DNA of 64,000 nucleotides from CAVVNP01 sp963800235 (GTDB taxonomy: Bacteria > Actinomycetota > Acidimicrobiia > Acidimicrobiales > Iamiaceae), in NCBI GenBank assembly GCA_963800235.1, contig CAWDAD010000001.1:434001-498000 (forward strand), written 5' to 3'. The notes under the pieces were generated by a model that saw only the letters and a list, made by a program, of their open reading frames with translations, did no database searches and had not been told where the DNA came from. Numbering within the stretch: the first letter of the stretch is position 1; each line of letters opens with the position of its first letter. A program made the position numbers and the translations under genes. This document shows positions 12,035 through 20,386 of this stretch, in pieces.

Positions 12035-12080
12035 TTCTCGGGACAACGAGCGCGCAACCACGCGACCGTTGTCCCGAGAA
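12035..12080. repeat. Long perfect inverted repeat (14-bp arms) after the IS110 remnant
   Basis: TTCTCGGGACAACG (12035-12048) and CGTTGTCCCGAGAA (12067-12080) are exact reverse complements around an 18-nt centre. The centre can add a CGCG/CGCG inner stem with a CAACCA loop. It could be a REP-like palindrome, a bidirectional terminator, a subterminal repeat of the decayed element, or part of its guide RNA region. Confidence 0.7.
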
Positions 12081-12109
12081 GTCCTGGCCGAGCTGGCACA
12101 GTTGACACG

Positions 12110-12394
12110 GTGCTGGCCGAGTCCGTGTCCGCCGGGCAGTTCGCCTGGGCCGTGGCCGGCACCATCGTGGCGTGCACGCCGCTCGGGCTGTCGCTGTGGG
12201 CCTTCCTCGACGCCGCCCACCGCCCGCAGTGGGCCTGGTCGCTGTCGCGCCACCGCCAGGTGGTGTGGATGGTCGGCATCCTCTTCGCCGCCCTCACGGT
12301 GATCCTCGGGCTGGCCGTGTCGCTCTGGTACCTGCTGAAGGTCCGCCCGGCGGTGGCAGCGGCCGAGGACGGCGACTTCGACCTCGGCCCGTAG
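12110..12394 (+). CDS. Small two-helix membrane protein, DUF2516-like
   Basis: 94 residues starting GTG. Helix 1 is about residues 8-32 (FAWAVAGTIVACTPLGLSLW) and helix 2 about 48-75 (VVWMVGILFAALTVILGLA). The layout LWAFLDAAHRP - basic loop - second helix - WYLLKVRPAV resembles DUF2516 proteins, which share ..FVDA..RP.. and ..YLVDVRPA... Function of that family is unknown. The acidic C-terminus (AAEDGDFDLGP) is probably cytoplasmic. A hairpin follows the stop. Family assignment by eye, moderate certainty. Confidence 0.65.
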   Translation: MLAESVSAGQFAWAVAGTIVACTPLGLSLWAFLDAAHRPQWAWSLSRHRQVVWMVGILFAALTVILGLAVSLWYLLKVRPAVAAAEDGDFDLGP

Positions 12395-12401
12395 CGGTCG
12401 A

Positions 12402-12436
12402 CGGCTCCGACCGGCCTCGCACGGCCACCGGAGCCG
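12402..12436 (+). terminator. Hairpin after the DUF2516-like gene
   Basis: CGGCTCC (12402-12408) pairs with GGAGCCG (12430-12436), with an inner GGCC/GGCC stem (12413-12416 and 12423-12426). It lies 8 nt after the stop codon and just before the next gene's promoter. Confidence 0.45.
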
Positions 12437-12462
12437 CCACCGGTCCGGCGCCGGGGCAGGGG

Positions 12463-12468
12463 TAGGGT
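12463..12468 (+). promoter_or_regulatory. -10 element (TAGGGT), leaderless type
   Basis: TAGGGT lies 8 nt before the ATG at 12477. Confidence 0.45.
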
Positions 12469-12476
12469 CGCCGGCC

Positions 12477-12857
12477 ATGGCCACCCCCGAGCAGCTCCGC
12501 GCCACCCTCGACAGCTACGTCGCCACCTTCTCGGCCCACGACCGCGACGGCTGGCTGGCCCTCTTCACCGACGACGCCACCCAGGAGGATCCGGTCGGTG
12601 CCCCGGTCAACACCGGCCACGAGGCCATCGGGACCTTCTGGGACAACACCATGGCCCTCGGGGACGTCTCGCTCGAGCCCGTCGACGAGCCGCTGATCCT
12701 CGACCACGAGGCGCTGCTCTTCATCCGGGCGGTGGTGGCCGGCCCCGAGCCGACGGGCGTCCCCCGCATCGTCGACCACATCCGCTTCGCCGACGACGGC
12801 CGCATCCAGTCGCTGCGCGCCTTCTGGGACCCCGCCTCGATGGGGCCGCTCACCTGA
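12477..12857 (+). CDS. SnoaL-like/NTF2-fold protein (nuclear transport factor 2 family)
   Basis: 126 residues. The pattern LDSYVATFSAHDRDGWLALFTDDATQEDPVG (written here in parts: LDSYVATFSAHDRDGW, LALFTDDATQEDPVG), then GHEAIGTFWDN and a C-terminal VDHIRFADDGRIQSLRAFWDP, is the classic SnoaL / ketosteroid isomerase cone fold. Members are isomerases, cyclases or simple binding proteins; the Asp residues of the pocket are present but the substrate is not predictable. It stands alone with its own leaderless-type promoter and converges on the GT2 gene. Confidence 0.85.
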   Translation: MATPEQLRATLDSYVATFSAHDRDGWLALFTDDATQEDPVGAPVNTGHEAIGTFWDNTMALGDVSLEPVDEPLILDHEALLFIRAVVAGPEPTGVPRIVDHIRFADDGRIQSLRAFWDPASMGPLT

Positions 12858-12873
12858 GCTCGCCGGTTCCGGC

Positions 12874-13785
12874 TCAGCCCAGCTCGGGCGGCGGCGGGCC
12901 GAAGCGGCGCAGCACGGCGTCGCGCAGGGCCAGCACCCGGGCCCGGGCGTCGAACTCCGCCGGTACCTCGTCCGGGTGTCGCCATCCCCTCGCCAGGGTG
13001 CCCACCGCCAGCAGGAAGCGGATGGTGGCCTTGTAGCGGCCGAAGTCGTCGCGCACGAGCAGCAGGGTGTTGCGCAGCTTCAGGTAGTCGACGGCGGGCG
13101 TGGCCGTGCCGAGGTGGCGGTTGCGGACGTCGGCGCCCTTGACCAGCCCGACCTGCCAGCCGGCCCGCCGGGCCCGCTCCCCCAGGTCGGCCTCCTCGCA
13201 GTAGGCGAAGTAGCGCTCGTCGAACAGGCCGATCTCGGCCAGGCAGTCCCGCCGGGCGGCGAGCAGGGTGCCGTGGGGGTAGCCGGCGTCGACCCAGCCG
13301 TCGTCGGCGACCGACTCGATGGGCAGCGTGATGCCCCCGAAGTACGGGTCGACCACCGGCCGGAGGCCGTCACCCACGTCGGCGCAGGCCAGCCCGGCAC
13401 GGGGCCGCGACCCGACCGCGGCCAGCAGCACCTCCAGGCACCCGGGGCGGGGGTCGGCGTCGTGGGGCGCGACCACCGCCCACTCGGAGCCATCGGGGTC
13501 GTCGAGCCAGCGTCGCAGGCCGGCGTTGGCGCCCGGACCGAAGCCGGTGTTGACGCCCAGCTCGACCACGTCGACGTCGTCGAGGTCGGCCCGCAGCTTC
13601 TCGACCGCTGCCGGCGAGGAACCGTTGTCGACCACCGTCACCCGGAGCGGCACGCCCTGGTCGCGGAAGGCGCCGACCGTCTCGATGCACCGCTCGGGCT
13701 GGTTCCAGTGCACGAGCACGACCTGCACCGGCCCGGCCGGCGGTGCGGGCGCGCCGGCCGCGGGCATCCGATCGGTCGCGCTCAC
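12874..13785 (-). CDS. Glycosyltransferase family 2 (rhamnosyltransferase-like)
   Basis: 303 residues. GT-A fold: VQVVLVHWNQPERC at the N-terminus, TVVDNGSSP nucleotide-binding motif, NTGFGPGANAGL, and PHDADPRPG as the metal-binding DxD region. YFAYCEEADLGERARRAGW is the ED catalytic-base motif typical of WbbL/rhamnosyl-like GT2 enzymes. It has no membrane helix. It probably adds a sugar to a lipid-linked glycan at the inner membrane face. The start is GTG 13785; a later start is possible because the first ~18 residues are low complexity. Confidence 0.88.
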   Translation of the reverse strand: MSATDRMPAAGAPAPPAGPVQVVLVHWNQPERCIETVGAFRDQGVPLRVTVVDNGSSPAAVEKLRADLDDVDVVELGVNTGFGPGANAGLRRWLDDPDGSEWAVVAPHDADPRPGCLEVLLAAVGSRPRAGLACADVGDGLRPVVDPYFGGITLPIESVADDGWVDAGYPHGTLLAARRDCLAEIGLFDERYFAYCEEADLGERARRAGWQVGLVKGADVRNRHLGTATPAVDYLKLRNTLLLVRDDFGRYKATIRFLLAVGTLARGWRHPDEVPAEFDARARVLALRDAVLRRFGPPPPELG

Positions 13786-13834
13786 CCGTCCATCATGGCC
13801 GCCCGGCCCGGTGGTCCCGCCGGGGGACCGCCGC

Positions 13835-14446
13835 TCAGCCGGCGCGGGTGAGGGCGTGCTGGACGAGCTCGATGAGGGTCGCCTTGGTCGACTGCCGCTC
13901 CCGGGCGTCGCACAGCACGACCGGGGTGTCGGGCTGGACCGCCAGCGCCTCGCGCACGGCGGACACCTCGTGGTGCACCGACCCCTCGAAGCAGTTGACC
14001 CCCACCACGAAGGGGATCTCGTGCTCCTCGAAGTAGTCGATGGCCGGGAAGCAGTCCTCGAGCCGACGGGTGTCGCAGAGCACGACCGCCCCGATGGCGC
14101 CGCGCACCAGGTCGTCCCACATGAACCAGAAGCGGTCCTGGCCGGGGGTGCCGAACAGGTAGAGCACCAGGTCCTCGCCGAGGCCGATGCGACCGAAGTC
14201 CATGGCCACGGTGGTGGTGGTCTTGCCGGCGACCTTGGTGGTGTCGTCGATGCCTTCGCTGACCCGCGTCATGGCGGCCTCGGTGGTCAGCGGCTCGATC
14301 TCGGAGATCGAGCTGACGAAGGTCGTCTTGCCGACGGCGAACCCGCCGGCCACGACGATCTTGACCGGCAGCGGCGCCACGTCGGGCGCCGCCGACGCCG
14401 CGGACGCCGCCGGCGGGCTGGCGAGATCAGAGGGCCTGGAGACCAT
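13835..14446 (-). CDS. cvnD: Conservon GTPase CvnD (MglA/Ras-like small GTPase)
   Basis: 203 residues, with a disordered Ala/Pro-rich N-terminus then the G domain. P-loop GGFAVGKTTFV is near residue 34; a G2 Thr-rich stretch (AGKTTTTVAMDFGRI) follows; the G3 region is FGTPGQDRFWFMW. The usual NKxD base-specificity motif is replaced by GVNCFEG, as in the bacterial CvnD/SRG group. Such GTPases work with roadblock proteins and a histidine-kinase-like sensor at the membrane. It overlaps cvnC by 20 nt and is the last gene of the operon. Confidence 0.92.
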   Translation of the reverse strand: MVSRPSDLASPPAASAASAAPDVAPLPVKIVVAGGFAVGKTTFVSSISEIEPLTTEAAMTRVSEGIDDTTKVAGKTTTTVAMDFGRIGLGEDLVLYLFGTPGQDRFWFMWDDLVRGAIGAVVLCDTRRLEDCFPAIDYFEEHEIPFVVGVNCFEGSVHHEVSAVREALAVQPDTPVVLCDARERQSTKATLIELVQHALTRAG

Positions 14447-14783
14447 CGAACACCCTTTCCAGGAGCTTGAGGTTGGGTCGACCGTCGACCCGGTTGGGGC
14501 TGGAGACGCTGACCAGCCCCTCGTCGGACATGTCGCCCACCAGGACCCGGACGACGCCGAGGGGCAGGCTGGTGTGGGCGGAGATCTCGGCGACCGACAG
14601 CGGTGCCTCGAGCGTGCGGAGGATGGCGCCGCGCTCGAGCTGCGCCCGGGCGACGGCGCGGACTCCCGCCTCGCTGCGCACCACCATCGTCTCGATGGCG
14701 ATGTCGGTGGAGGCCCGCGTCCGTCCGCCGGTGATGGCGTACGGGCGGACCCGCAATCGGTCGTTCCCAGCGCGCTCGGCCAT
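14427..14783 (-). CDS. cvnC: Conservon protein CvnC (DUF742)
   Basis: 118 residues starting ATG 14783. Typical DUF742: VRPYAITGGRTRAS near the N-terminus, then a winged-helix-like segment with LSVAEISAHTSLPLGVVRVL and GDMSDEGLVSV. It lies 2 nt after cvnB and overlaps cvnD by 20 nt, so all three are probably translated together. The family's role in conservons is not biochemically settled; it may modulate the GTPase. Confidence 0.92.
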   Translation of the reverse strand: MAERAGNDRLRVRPYAITGGRTRASTDIAIETMVVRSEAGVRAVARAQLERGAILRTLEAPLSVAEISAHTSLPLGVVRVLVGDMSDEGLVSVSSPNRVDGRPNLKLLERVFDGLQAL

Positions 14784-14785
14784 GG

Positions 14786-15238
14786 CTACCTCGGCAGCGC
14801 TCCCTGCAGCTCGGCCCGCAGCTCGGGGGTGAGGACCGATCCGGCCCGCTCGACCAGGACGGCCATCTCGTAGCCGACCAGGCCGACGTCGCAGTCCGAG
14901 CCGGCCACCACCGCCAGGCAGGAGCCGTCGCTGATCCCGGTCACGAACAGGAAGGCGTGCTCCATCTCGATCACGATCTGGCTCACCGCTCCGCCCCCGA
15001 AGCGCCCGGCCGCACCCCACGCCAGGCCGATGAGGCCCGAGGCCACGGCGGCGAAGCGGTCGGCGGCGTCACGGTCGAGTCCGGCCGACACGGCCATCGG
15101 CAGGCCGTCGACCGACACGACCACGGCCTCGCTGACGCCGGGGGTGCGGTCGACGAAGCTGTTGACCAGCCAGTTGATGTTCCTGGCCTCGGCGCTCAGC
15201 GAGTCGGGCAGGTGGGTGCTCGTGCTCATGCTCATCAT
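14786..15238 (-). CDS. cvnB: Conservon roadblock/LC7 protein CvnB
   Basis: 150 residues. Roadblock/LC7 fold: NINWLVNSFVDRTPGVSEAV, VSVDGLPMAVS, and AVSQIVIEMEHAFLFVT. Roadblock proteins act as GTPase-activating or scaffolding partners of MglA-like GTPases, here CvnD. The ATG start overlaps the cvnA stop by 4 nt (ATGA), so the two are translationally coupled. Residues 1-5 read MMSMS, and an internal ATG is also possible. Confidence 0.93.
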   Translation of the reverse strand: MMSMSTSTHLPDSLSAEARNINWLVNSFVDRTPGVSEAVVVSVDGLPMAVSAGLDRDAADRFAAVASGLIGLAWGAAGRFGGGAVSQIVIEMEHAFLFVTGISDGSCLAVVAGSDCDVGLVGYEMAVLVERAGSVLTPELRAELQGALPR

Positions 15239-18237
15239 CGGTCACCTTCGGTGGAGGGATCGGCGGGGTCGGGGCGGTTGGCGGAGCTGCCCTTCTTGGC
15301 GGCGCTGCGGTAGTTGGACAGCAGGCTGCGGACCTCGTCGGGCGAGCGCTTGGTGGCGACCACGCCCTGTCGGGCCGGGCCCTCGCCGCCGGGCTTGGGA
15401 CGGGTGGCCGTGCGGCGCGGGGTGCGGCGGGTCAGGCCGCCCTCGGCGCCGGCCGCGCCGCGGGTCGGCAGCGAGCCGCCCGATCGGCTGGGCAGGCCGT
15501 CGCCGGACCGGGCGGGGGGCGTCGCAGCGGTGGCCTCGCCGTCGGGGGCCGAGCGGACCGCGCCGAACAGCCGGTTGCTGACCGGGGCGGGCTCGGTGGG
15601 CTCGCCGTGCGGGTCGGGAGGAGCGGGGGCCTCGGCGACCGGCTCGGCGACCGGCTCGAGCAGCGGCTCGGGCAGGGGCTCGGGCAGCGTCGGGCTGCCG
15701 GGGGCCTCCCCGCCGACGGCGCCGTCGCCGTTGCTCGACGCCCCGTTGGTCGCGGTGCCGTCGGTCGCGGTGCCGTTGGGCGAGGCGGGCGCCTCGACCG
15801 GCGAAGGCGTGCCGAACAGGCGGCTGGGCGGCCGGGAGCCGGCGATGGGCGACGGGCTGGGGGCGGGCGATCCGGGGAGCGGCTCGGGTCCGGCGTCGGC
15901 GGTCGCCGGGGCGGGTTCGCCATGCGACGGCCCCGGGTCCGACGGCCCGGCCTGGGCCGGCTCCGCCTGGTTCGGCCCGGCCTGGGTCGGCTCCGCGTCG
16001 CCCGCCTCGGTGACCGGGCCGAAGAGGCGCGGTCGGCTGGGCGCCGGCTCGGCGGGGACGGACGGGGCGGCCTCGGGACCGCTCGACTCGTGGAGCGTCG
16101 GCAGGACGGGTCCCCGCTCGGACGCACCCGACCCGGGCTCCTCGCCGGGGGCGCCGGCCAGCTCGGCCACGCCCTCCTCGAAGGCCCGCCCGCCGGGCAC
16201 GGCGTCGTCGAAGGACTCCGGGACGTCGTCGCCGCCGAACGGGGTGAACTCGAGCGGCGGGAGCAGCTCGGACTCGGGGCCCACGACCTGCGGGGTCCAC
16301 GGCTCGGCGAGGTCGACCGTCGGGCTCTCCACCGGGGCGGCCGCCGGGGTGTCGCCGGGCATCTCGTGCACGATCACCGCCGGCATGGCGACCACGGCGG
16401 TGACCCCACCGCCGGAGGAGGCCATGAGCCGGACGGAGATCCCGAACCGGGCGGCCAGGCGGCCGATGACGATGAAGCCGAGCGAGCGGGACATGGCCAG
16501 ACCGACGAGCGGCGGGTTGGCCAGCGTCTCGTTGGCCTCGTCCATCTGCTGGGGGCTCATGCCGATCCCGCTGTCGGTGACCGACAGGACGTAGCCCTCG
16601 GAGTTGGTGCGGTGGCCGACCACCTCGACCCGGGTGTCGGGCGGCGAGAAGTTGGTGGCGTTCTCCATCAGCTCCGACAGCAGGTGGGCGATGTCGGCCG
16701 CCGCGTTGTTGGTGATCAGCACCTCCTCGAGGTCGAGCAGGTCGATCCGGGCGAAGTCCTCGACCTCGCCGAGCGCGGCGCGCACCACGTCGGTGAGCGC
16801 CACCGGCCGGCCCCGCCGACGGTTGGGCTCGGCGCCGGCGAGCACGAGCAGCGACTCGGCGTTGCGCCGCATCCGGGTGGCCAGGTGGTCGAGGTGGAAC
16901 AGCTGCTGGAGGGCGTCGGGGTCCTCCTCGGCGTTCTCCAGGTCGTCGATGAACTCGATCTGGCGGTCGAGCAGTGACTGGTTGCGGCGGGCCAGGTTCA
17001 CGAACATGTCGCCGATGCCCTTGCGGAGCAGCTCGGCCTGCTCGGTCGCCACGTCCACCGCCACCTGCTGCACGGCGTTGAAGGCGTCGGCCAGCTGGCC
17101 GATCTCGTCCCTGCTGGCCACGTCGAGCTTCTCGACCGAGCCCCGCAGGAAGCTCAGGTCCTGGGCCGCCGGGTTGCGCAGGCCGTCGACCAGCTTGGGG
17201 AGCTGCTCGTCGGAGAGCTCGTGGGCCGCCCGGGTGAGCTTGCCGAGCGGCCGGGTGATGGCCCGGGCCAGCAGGATGGTGAGGGCGAGGGCGACGACCA
17301 GGGCGAGCAGGGCGGCGAGGATGAACAGGTTCGCGCTCTGGCTGGCGTCAGCGGCCCGAGCGTTGGCGTCGGCCCGGAGCTGGGCGGCGAGCTTCTGACC
17401 GGCCGCGTCGATGCGCAGCAGCTTCTGCTGGACCGCTGAGCTCCACGCCTGGACGCTGGTGCCGCTGGCGATCTGCTGGCCGCTGCGGGCGTCGGTCTGC
17501 ACCTGGTCGACCAGGTCGACCGCCGGGCCCGACTGGGCGCTGCGCAGGAGGGCGGTCGCCTGCGGTGAGGCGCTCGTGTTGAACACCGCCTGGTCGGTCG
17601 TCTGCTGGTCGACCGCCCGCTGGAAGGCGTCGGCGGCCTTGGCGTCGGCGAACGACCCGGCCGCCACCACCGGGGCCAGCCGGGTGCTGGCGTCGGCCAC
17701 GGAGGCCTGGTACCGGTACAGGGCGAGGATGGTCTGCAGCTGCGAGACGGTCTGCGGGTTGTGCACCTGGCCGAGCAGCCGGGTCGGCAGGCCGAGCAGC
17801 TCGTTGATGGCGCCCGGGTAGGTGCCGTTGATCAGGTCCGGCGAGGGGCCGCTCTGGTCGAGGGCCTGGCGGATGGTGACGATGGTGGCGAGCCGGCTCT
17901 GGATCGACACCACCGCCGCCTGGGTGTCGGCGTCCGCGTGGCTCAGCAGGTCCTGCAGCGCCGGCTGCAGCGCAGCCACGGCCTTGTCGGTGCCGGTCCG
18001 GGCGGCGATCAGCTGGGCACCGGCGCCGGGGGTGGCGCTCAGCACGCTCTCCACCCCGAGGGCGGAGGCCACGGCGATGTCGGACTGGGTCACCGCGATC
18101 AGCCGCTCGTCGGACCGGCTGTCCGAGGCCGTCTGCCGCCGCTGGAAGGCGCCGATGCCCGACATGACCATGAGCGCGATCACCGGCGCAGCGATGATGG
18201 CGACGATCTTGCTCCGGATGCTGAGGTTCTCGAACAC
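15235..18237 (-). CDS. cvnA: Conservon sensor CvnA: nitrate-sensor-like membrane histidine kinase with long disordered tail
   Basis: About 1000 residues from GTG 18237 (AGGGG lies just upstream; GTG 18291 would add 18 residues). Helix 1 follows SIRSKIVAII. A helical NIT-type extracytoplasmic sensor region (~45-295) precedes helix 2 (LFILAALLALVVALALTILL) and a HAMP linker. The dimerisation region reads LDHLATRMRRNAESLLVLAG. The HATPase domain has the N box ELMENATNFSPP and the G1 box DSGIGM. No receiver domain is seen. The last ~380 residues are Pro/Ala/Gly-rich and contain three RLFG motifs (coding near 16020, 15815 and 15570) and a basic C-terminal block. It heads the cvnA-B-C-D operon, which senses at the membrane and signals to the GTPase CvnD. 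Confidence 0.9.
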   Translation of the reverse strand: MFENLSIRSKIVAIIAAPVIALMVMSGIGAFQRRQTASDSRSDERLIAVTQSDIAVASALGVESVLSATPGAGAQLIAARTGTDKAVAALQPALQDLLSHADADTQAAVVSIQSRLATIVTIRQALDQSGPSPDLINGTYPGAINELLGLPTRLLGQVHNPQTVSQLQTILALYRYQASVADASTRLAPVVAAGSFADAKAADAFQRAVDQQTTDQAVFNTSASPQATALLRSAQSGPAVDLVDQVQTDARSGQQIASGTSVQAWSSAVQQKLLRIDAAGQKLAAQLRADANARAADASQSANLFILAALLALVVALALTILLARAITRPLGKLTRAAHELSDEQLPKLVDGLRNPAAQDLSFLRGSVEKLDVASRDEIGQLADAFNAVQQVAVDVATEQAELLRKGIGDMFVNLARRNQSLLDRQIEFIDDLENAEEDPDALQQLFHLDHLATRMRRNAESLLVLAGAEPNRRRGRPVALTDVVRAALGEVEDFARIDLLDLEEVLITNNAAADIAHLLSELMENATNFSPPDTRVEVVGHRTNSEGYVLSVTDSGIGMSPQQMDEANETLANPPLVGLAMSRSLGFIVIGRLAARFGISVRLMASSGGGVTAVVAMPAVIVHEMPGDTPAAAPVESPTVDLAEPWTPQVVGPESELLPPLEFTPFGGDDVPESFDDAVPGGRAFEEGVAELAGAPGEEPGSGASERGPVLPTLHESSGPEAAPSVPAEPAPSRPRLFGPVTEAGDAEPTQAGPNQAEPAQAGPSDPGPSHGEPAPATADAGPEPLPGSPAPSPSPIAGSRPPSRLFGTPSPVEAPASPNGTATDGTATNGASSNGDGAVGGEAPGSPTLPEPLPEPLLEPVAEPVAEAPAPPDPHGEPTEPAPVSNRLFGAVRSAPDGEATAATPPARSGDGLPSRSGGSLPTRGAAGAEGGLTRRTPRRTATRPKPGGEGPARQGVVATKRSPDEVRSLLSNYRSAAKKGSSANRPDPADPSTEGDR

Positions 18238-18445
18238 CTCGACCCCTGTCCACGAGTCCCACGACGGTCCGGAGTCCACGGACCGGCCCACCAGTGGCGG
18301 ACCACCCTCTCGTCGGCCCTGTGATGGCGATCTTGAGGGTTGGGACGAGGTCGCAGGACCCAGCCGCGCCGATCAGTTGTCCGAAGTAACCTTCGACCGT
18401 TCTGGCCGGGTGACGACGCCCGGCGCGGACGGGAGGAGGCAGAAC

Positions 18446-18904
18446 GTGAGCGATTCGTCGCAGGGTCCTGGGTGGTGGCAGGCATCCGATGGGAGGTGGT
18501 ACCCGCCGGAGCAGCGAAGCCAGCCGGCGCCGAGCCCCGGCGGGGGTGGCTACCCCGCGCCCGGCCCGTCCGGCGGGGGCCCGACCGGCCCCAGGTCGGC
18601 CGAGGTCGACGCCAAGGGGTTCCTGGCGTCGCTGTACGACTTCAAGTTCGACCACTTCGTGACGCCGAAGCTGATCCGCTTCTTCTACGCCTTCTTCGTC
18701 ATCGTGCTGTCGGCGGGGGCGGTCATCTTCCTGATCGGGTCGCTCGCCTCGGGCAAGGCGGCCGGCATCGTCGCCGCCATCATCGTCATCCCGATCTTCT
18801 ACCTCGTCTACCTGATCTTCCTGCGCATGTACATGGAGCTGATCGCGGCGCTGTTCCGGATCGCCGACGACATCCGGGCCATCCGCCGCAGCCGGGAGAC
18901 CTGA
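18446..18904 (+). CDS. DUF4282 membrane protein with GWW-type N-terminal motif
   Basis: 152 residues. The N-terminus has GWWQASDGRWYPPEQ, a short aromatic motif related to DUF2510, followed by a Pro/Gly linker. The rest is DUF4282: FLASLYDFKFDHFVTPKLI, then two membrane helices (FYAFFVIVLSAGAVIFLIG and GIVAAIIVIPIFYLVYLIF) and RMYMELIAALFRIADDI. Function unknown; such proteins are small inner-membrane proteins. Start GTG 18446 has a strong GGGAGGAGG ribosome binding site. It is divergent from the conservon and shares a 208-bp intergenic region with it, converging on gltD. Confidence 0.85.
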   Translation: MSDSSQGPGWWQASDGRWYPPEQRSQPAPSPGGGGYPAPGPSGGGPTGPRSAEVDAKGFLASLYDFKFDHFVTPKLIRFFYAFFVIVLSAGAVIFLIGSLASGKAAGIVAAIIVIPIFYLVYLIFLRMYMELIAALFRIADDIRAIRRSRET

Positions 18905-18911
18905 CCCGGGG

Positions 18912-20378
18912 CTAGCGCAGCTGCTGGGCGGTGGGGGCCAGCGGTGAGGGCAGCAGGGTGTCGCCGATGAGGTGGCGGTCGACGGCGGCGGCCGCCGACC
19001 GGCCCTCGGCGATGGCCCACACGATCAGGCTCTGGCCGCGGCCCATGTCGCCGCAGACGAAGACGCCCTCGACGTTGGTCGACCAGTCGTCGTCGCGGCC
19101 CACGTTGCCCCGCTCGGTGAGCTCGACGCCGAGGTCGGCGAGGAGCGGCCCCCGCTCCGGCCCGACGAACCCCATGGCGAGCAGCACCAGGTCGCACTCC
19201 ATGTCGAAGTCGGTGCCCTCGACCTTGGTGAAGCGGCCGTCGACCAGCTCGACCTCGTGGGCCCGCAGGGCAGCCACGTGGCCGGACCCGTCGTCGACGA
19301 AGCGCTCGGTGTTGACCGAGTACACGCGCTTCTGACCGTCCTCGCCCAGCTCCTCGTGGGCCGAGCTGACCCGGTAGATCAGCGGGTAGGTGGGCCACGG
19401 GTTCGACTGGGCCACCCGCGCCGCGGGGGGCCGGGGCATGATCTCGAACTGGTGGGTCACCTCGGCGCCCTGGCGCAGGGCGGTGCCGAGGCAGTCGGCG
19501 CCGGTGTCGCCGCCCCCGATGATGACGACCTTCTTGCCCGCCGCGTCGATGGGCGACTCGACCAGGTCGCCCTCCTGCACGTGGTTCGACGGCGGCAGGT
19601 ACTCCATGGCCTGGTGGATGCCGGCCAGCTCGCGGCCGGGGATGGGCAGGTCGCGCCACGCGGTCGCACCGCCGGCCAGGACGACGGCGTCGAAGGCCTC
19701 GCGCAGCTCGGCCACGGGGAGGTCGACGCCGACCTCGACGCCGCAGCGGAACTCGGTGCCCTCGGCCCGCATCTGGTCGAGGCGCCGGTCGAGGACCCGC
19801 TTCTCCATCTTGAACTCGGGGATGCCGTAGCGGAGCAGGCCCCCGGGGCGGTCGGCCCGCTCGAAGACCACCACCCCGTGCCCGGCCCGGGTGAGCTGCT
19901 GGGCGGCGGCCAGCCCGGCCGGCCCGGACCCCACCACCGCCACCTTCTTGCCGGTGTCGACGGTGGGCCGCACCGGGGTGACCCAGCCCTCGGCCCAGGC
20001 CCGGTCGATGATCTCGACCTCGACCTGCTTGATCGTGACCGGGTCCTGGTTGATGCCGAGCACGCAGGCGCCCTCGCAGGGCGCCGGGCAGAGCCGACCG
20101 GTGAACTCCGGGAAGTTGTTGGTGGCGTGCAGCCGCTCGATGGCGTCGCGCCAGAGGTCCCGGTAGACGAGGTCGTTCCAGTCGGGGATGAGGTTGCCGA
20201 GGGGGCAGCCGTTGTTGCAGAAGGGGATGCCGCAGTCCATGCAACGGCTGGCCTGGACCCGCAGGTGCTCCGGGTCGAAGTCCTCGTAGACCTCCTTCCA
20301 GTCCTTGATGCGCACCGGGACGGGCCGCCGCCTGGGCAGCTCGCGGCCGTGCTTCAGGAACCCCGTGACGTCTCCCAT
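18912..20378 (-). CDS. gltD: Glutamate synthase (NADPH) small subunit
   Basis: 488 residues. N-terminal 4Fe-4S region with ASRCMDCGIPFCNNGCPLGN and CPAPCEGACVLG, then two Rossmann folds: FAD site VAVVGSGPAGLAAA and NADPH site VIIGGGDTGADCLG. It feeds electrons from NADPH through its Fe-S clusters to the GltB flavin so that 2-oxoglutarate plus glutamine gives two glutamates. It starts 8 nt after gltB and is co-transcribed with it. Confidence 0.96.
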   Translation of the reverse strand: MGDVTGFLKHGRELPRRRPVPVRIKDWKEVYEDFDPEHLRVQASRCMDCGIPFCNNGCPLGNLIPDWNDLVYRDLWRDAIERLHATNNFPEFTGRLCPAPCEGACVLGINQDPVTIKQVEVEIIDRAWAEGWVTPVRPTVDTGKKVAVVGSGPAGLAAAQQLTRAGHGVVVFERADRPGGLLRYGIPEFKMEKRVLDRRLDQMRAEGTEFRCGVEVGVDLPVAELREAFDAVVLAGGATAWRDLPIPGRELAGIHQAMEYLPPSNHVQEGDLVESPIDAAGKKVVIIGGGDTGADCLGTALRQGAEVTHQFEIMPRPPAARVAQSNPWPTYPLIYRVSSAHEELGEDGQKRVYSVNTERFVDDGSGHVAALRAHEVELVDGRFTKVEGTDFDMECDLVLLAMGFVGPERGPLLADLGVELTERGNVGRDDDWSTNVEGVFVCGDMGRGQSLIVWAIAEGRSAAAAVDRHLIGDTLLPSPLAPTAQQLR

Positions 20379-20386
20379 GCTGCTCC

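Noticed and set aside
12101..12125. TTGACA (12102-12107) as a -35 for the DUF2516-like gene
   Set aside because: A -10 at the required spacing would fall inside the coding sequence; probably chance.
18238..18291. Longer cvnA starting at GTG 18291
   Set aside because: The extra 18 residues lack conservation signs and no ribosome binding site precedes it; GTG 18237 has AGGGG upstream and gives the usual family start. Kept only as an alternative.
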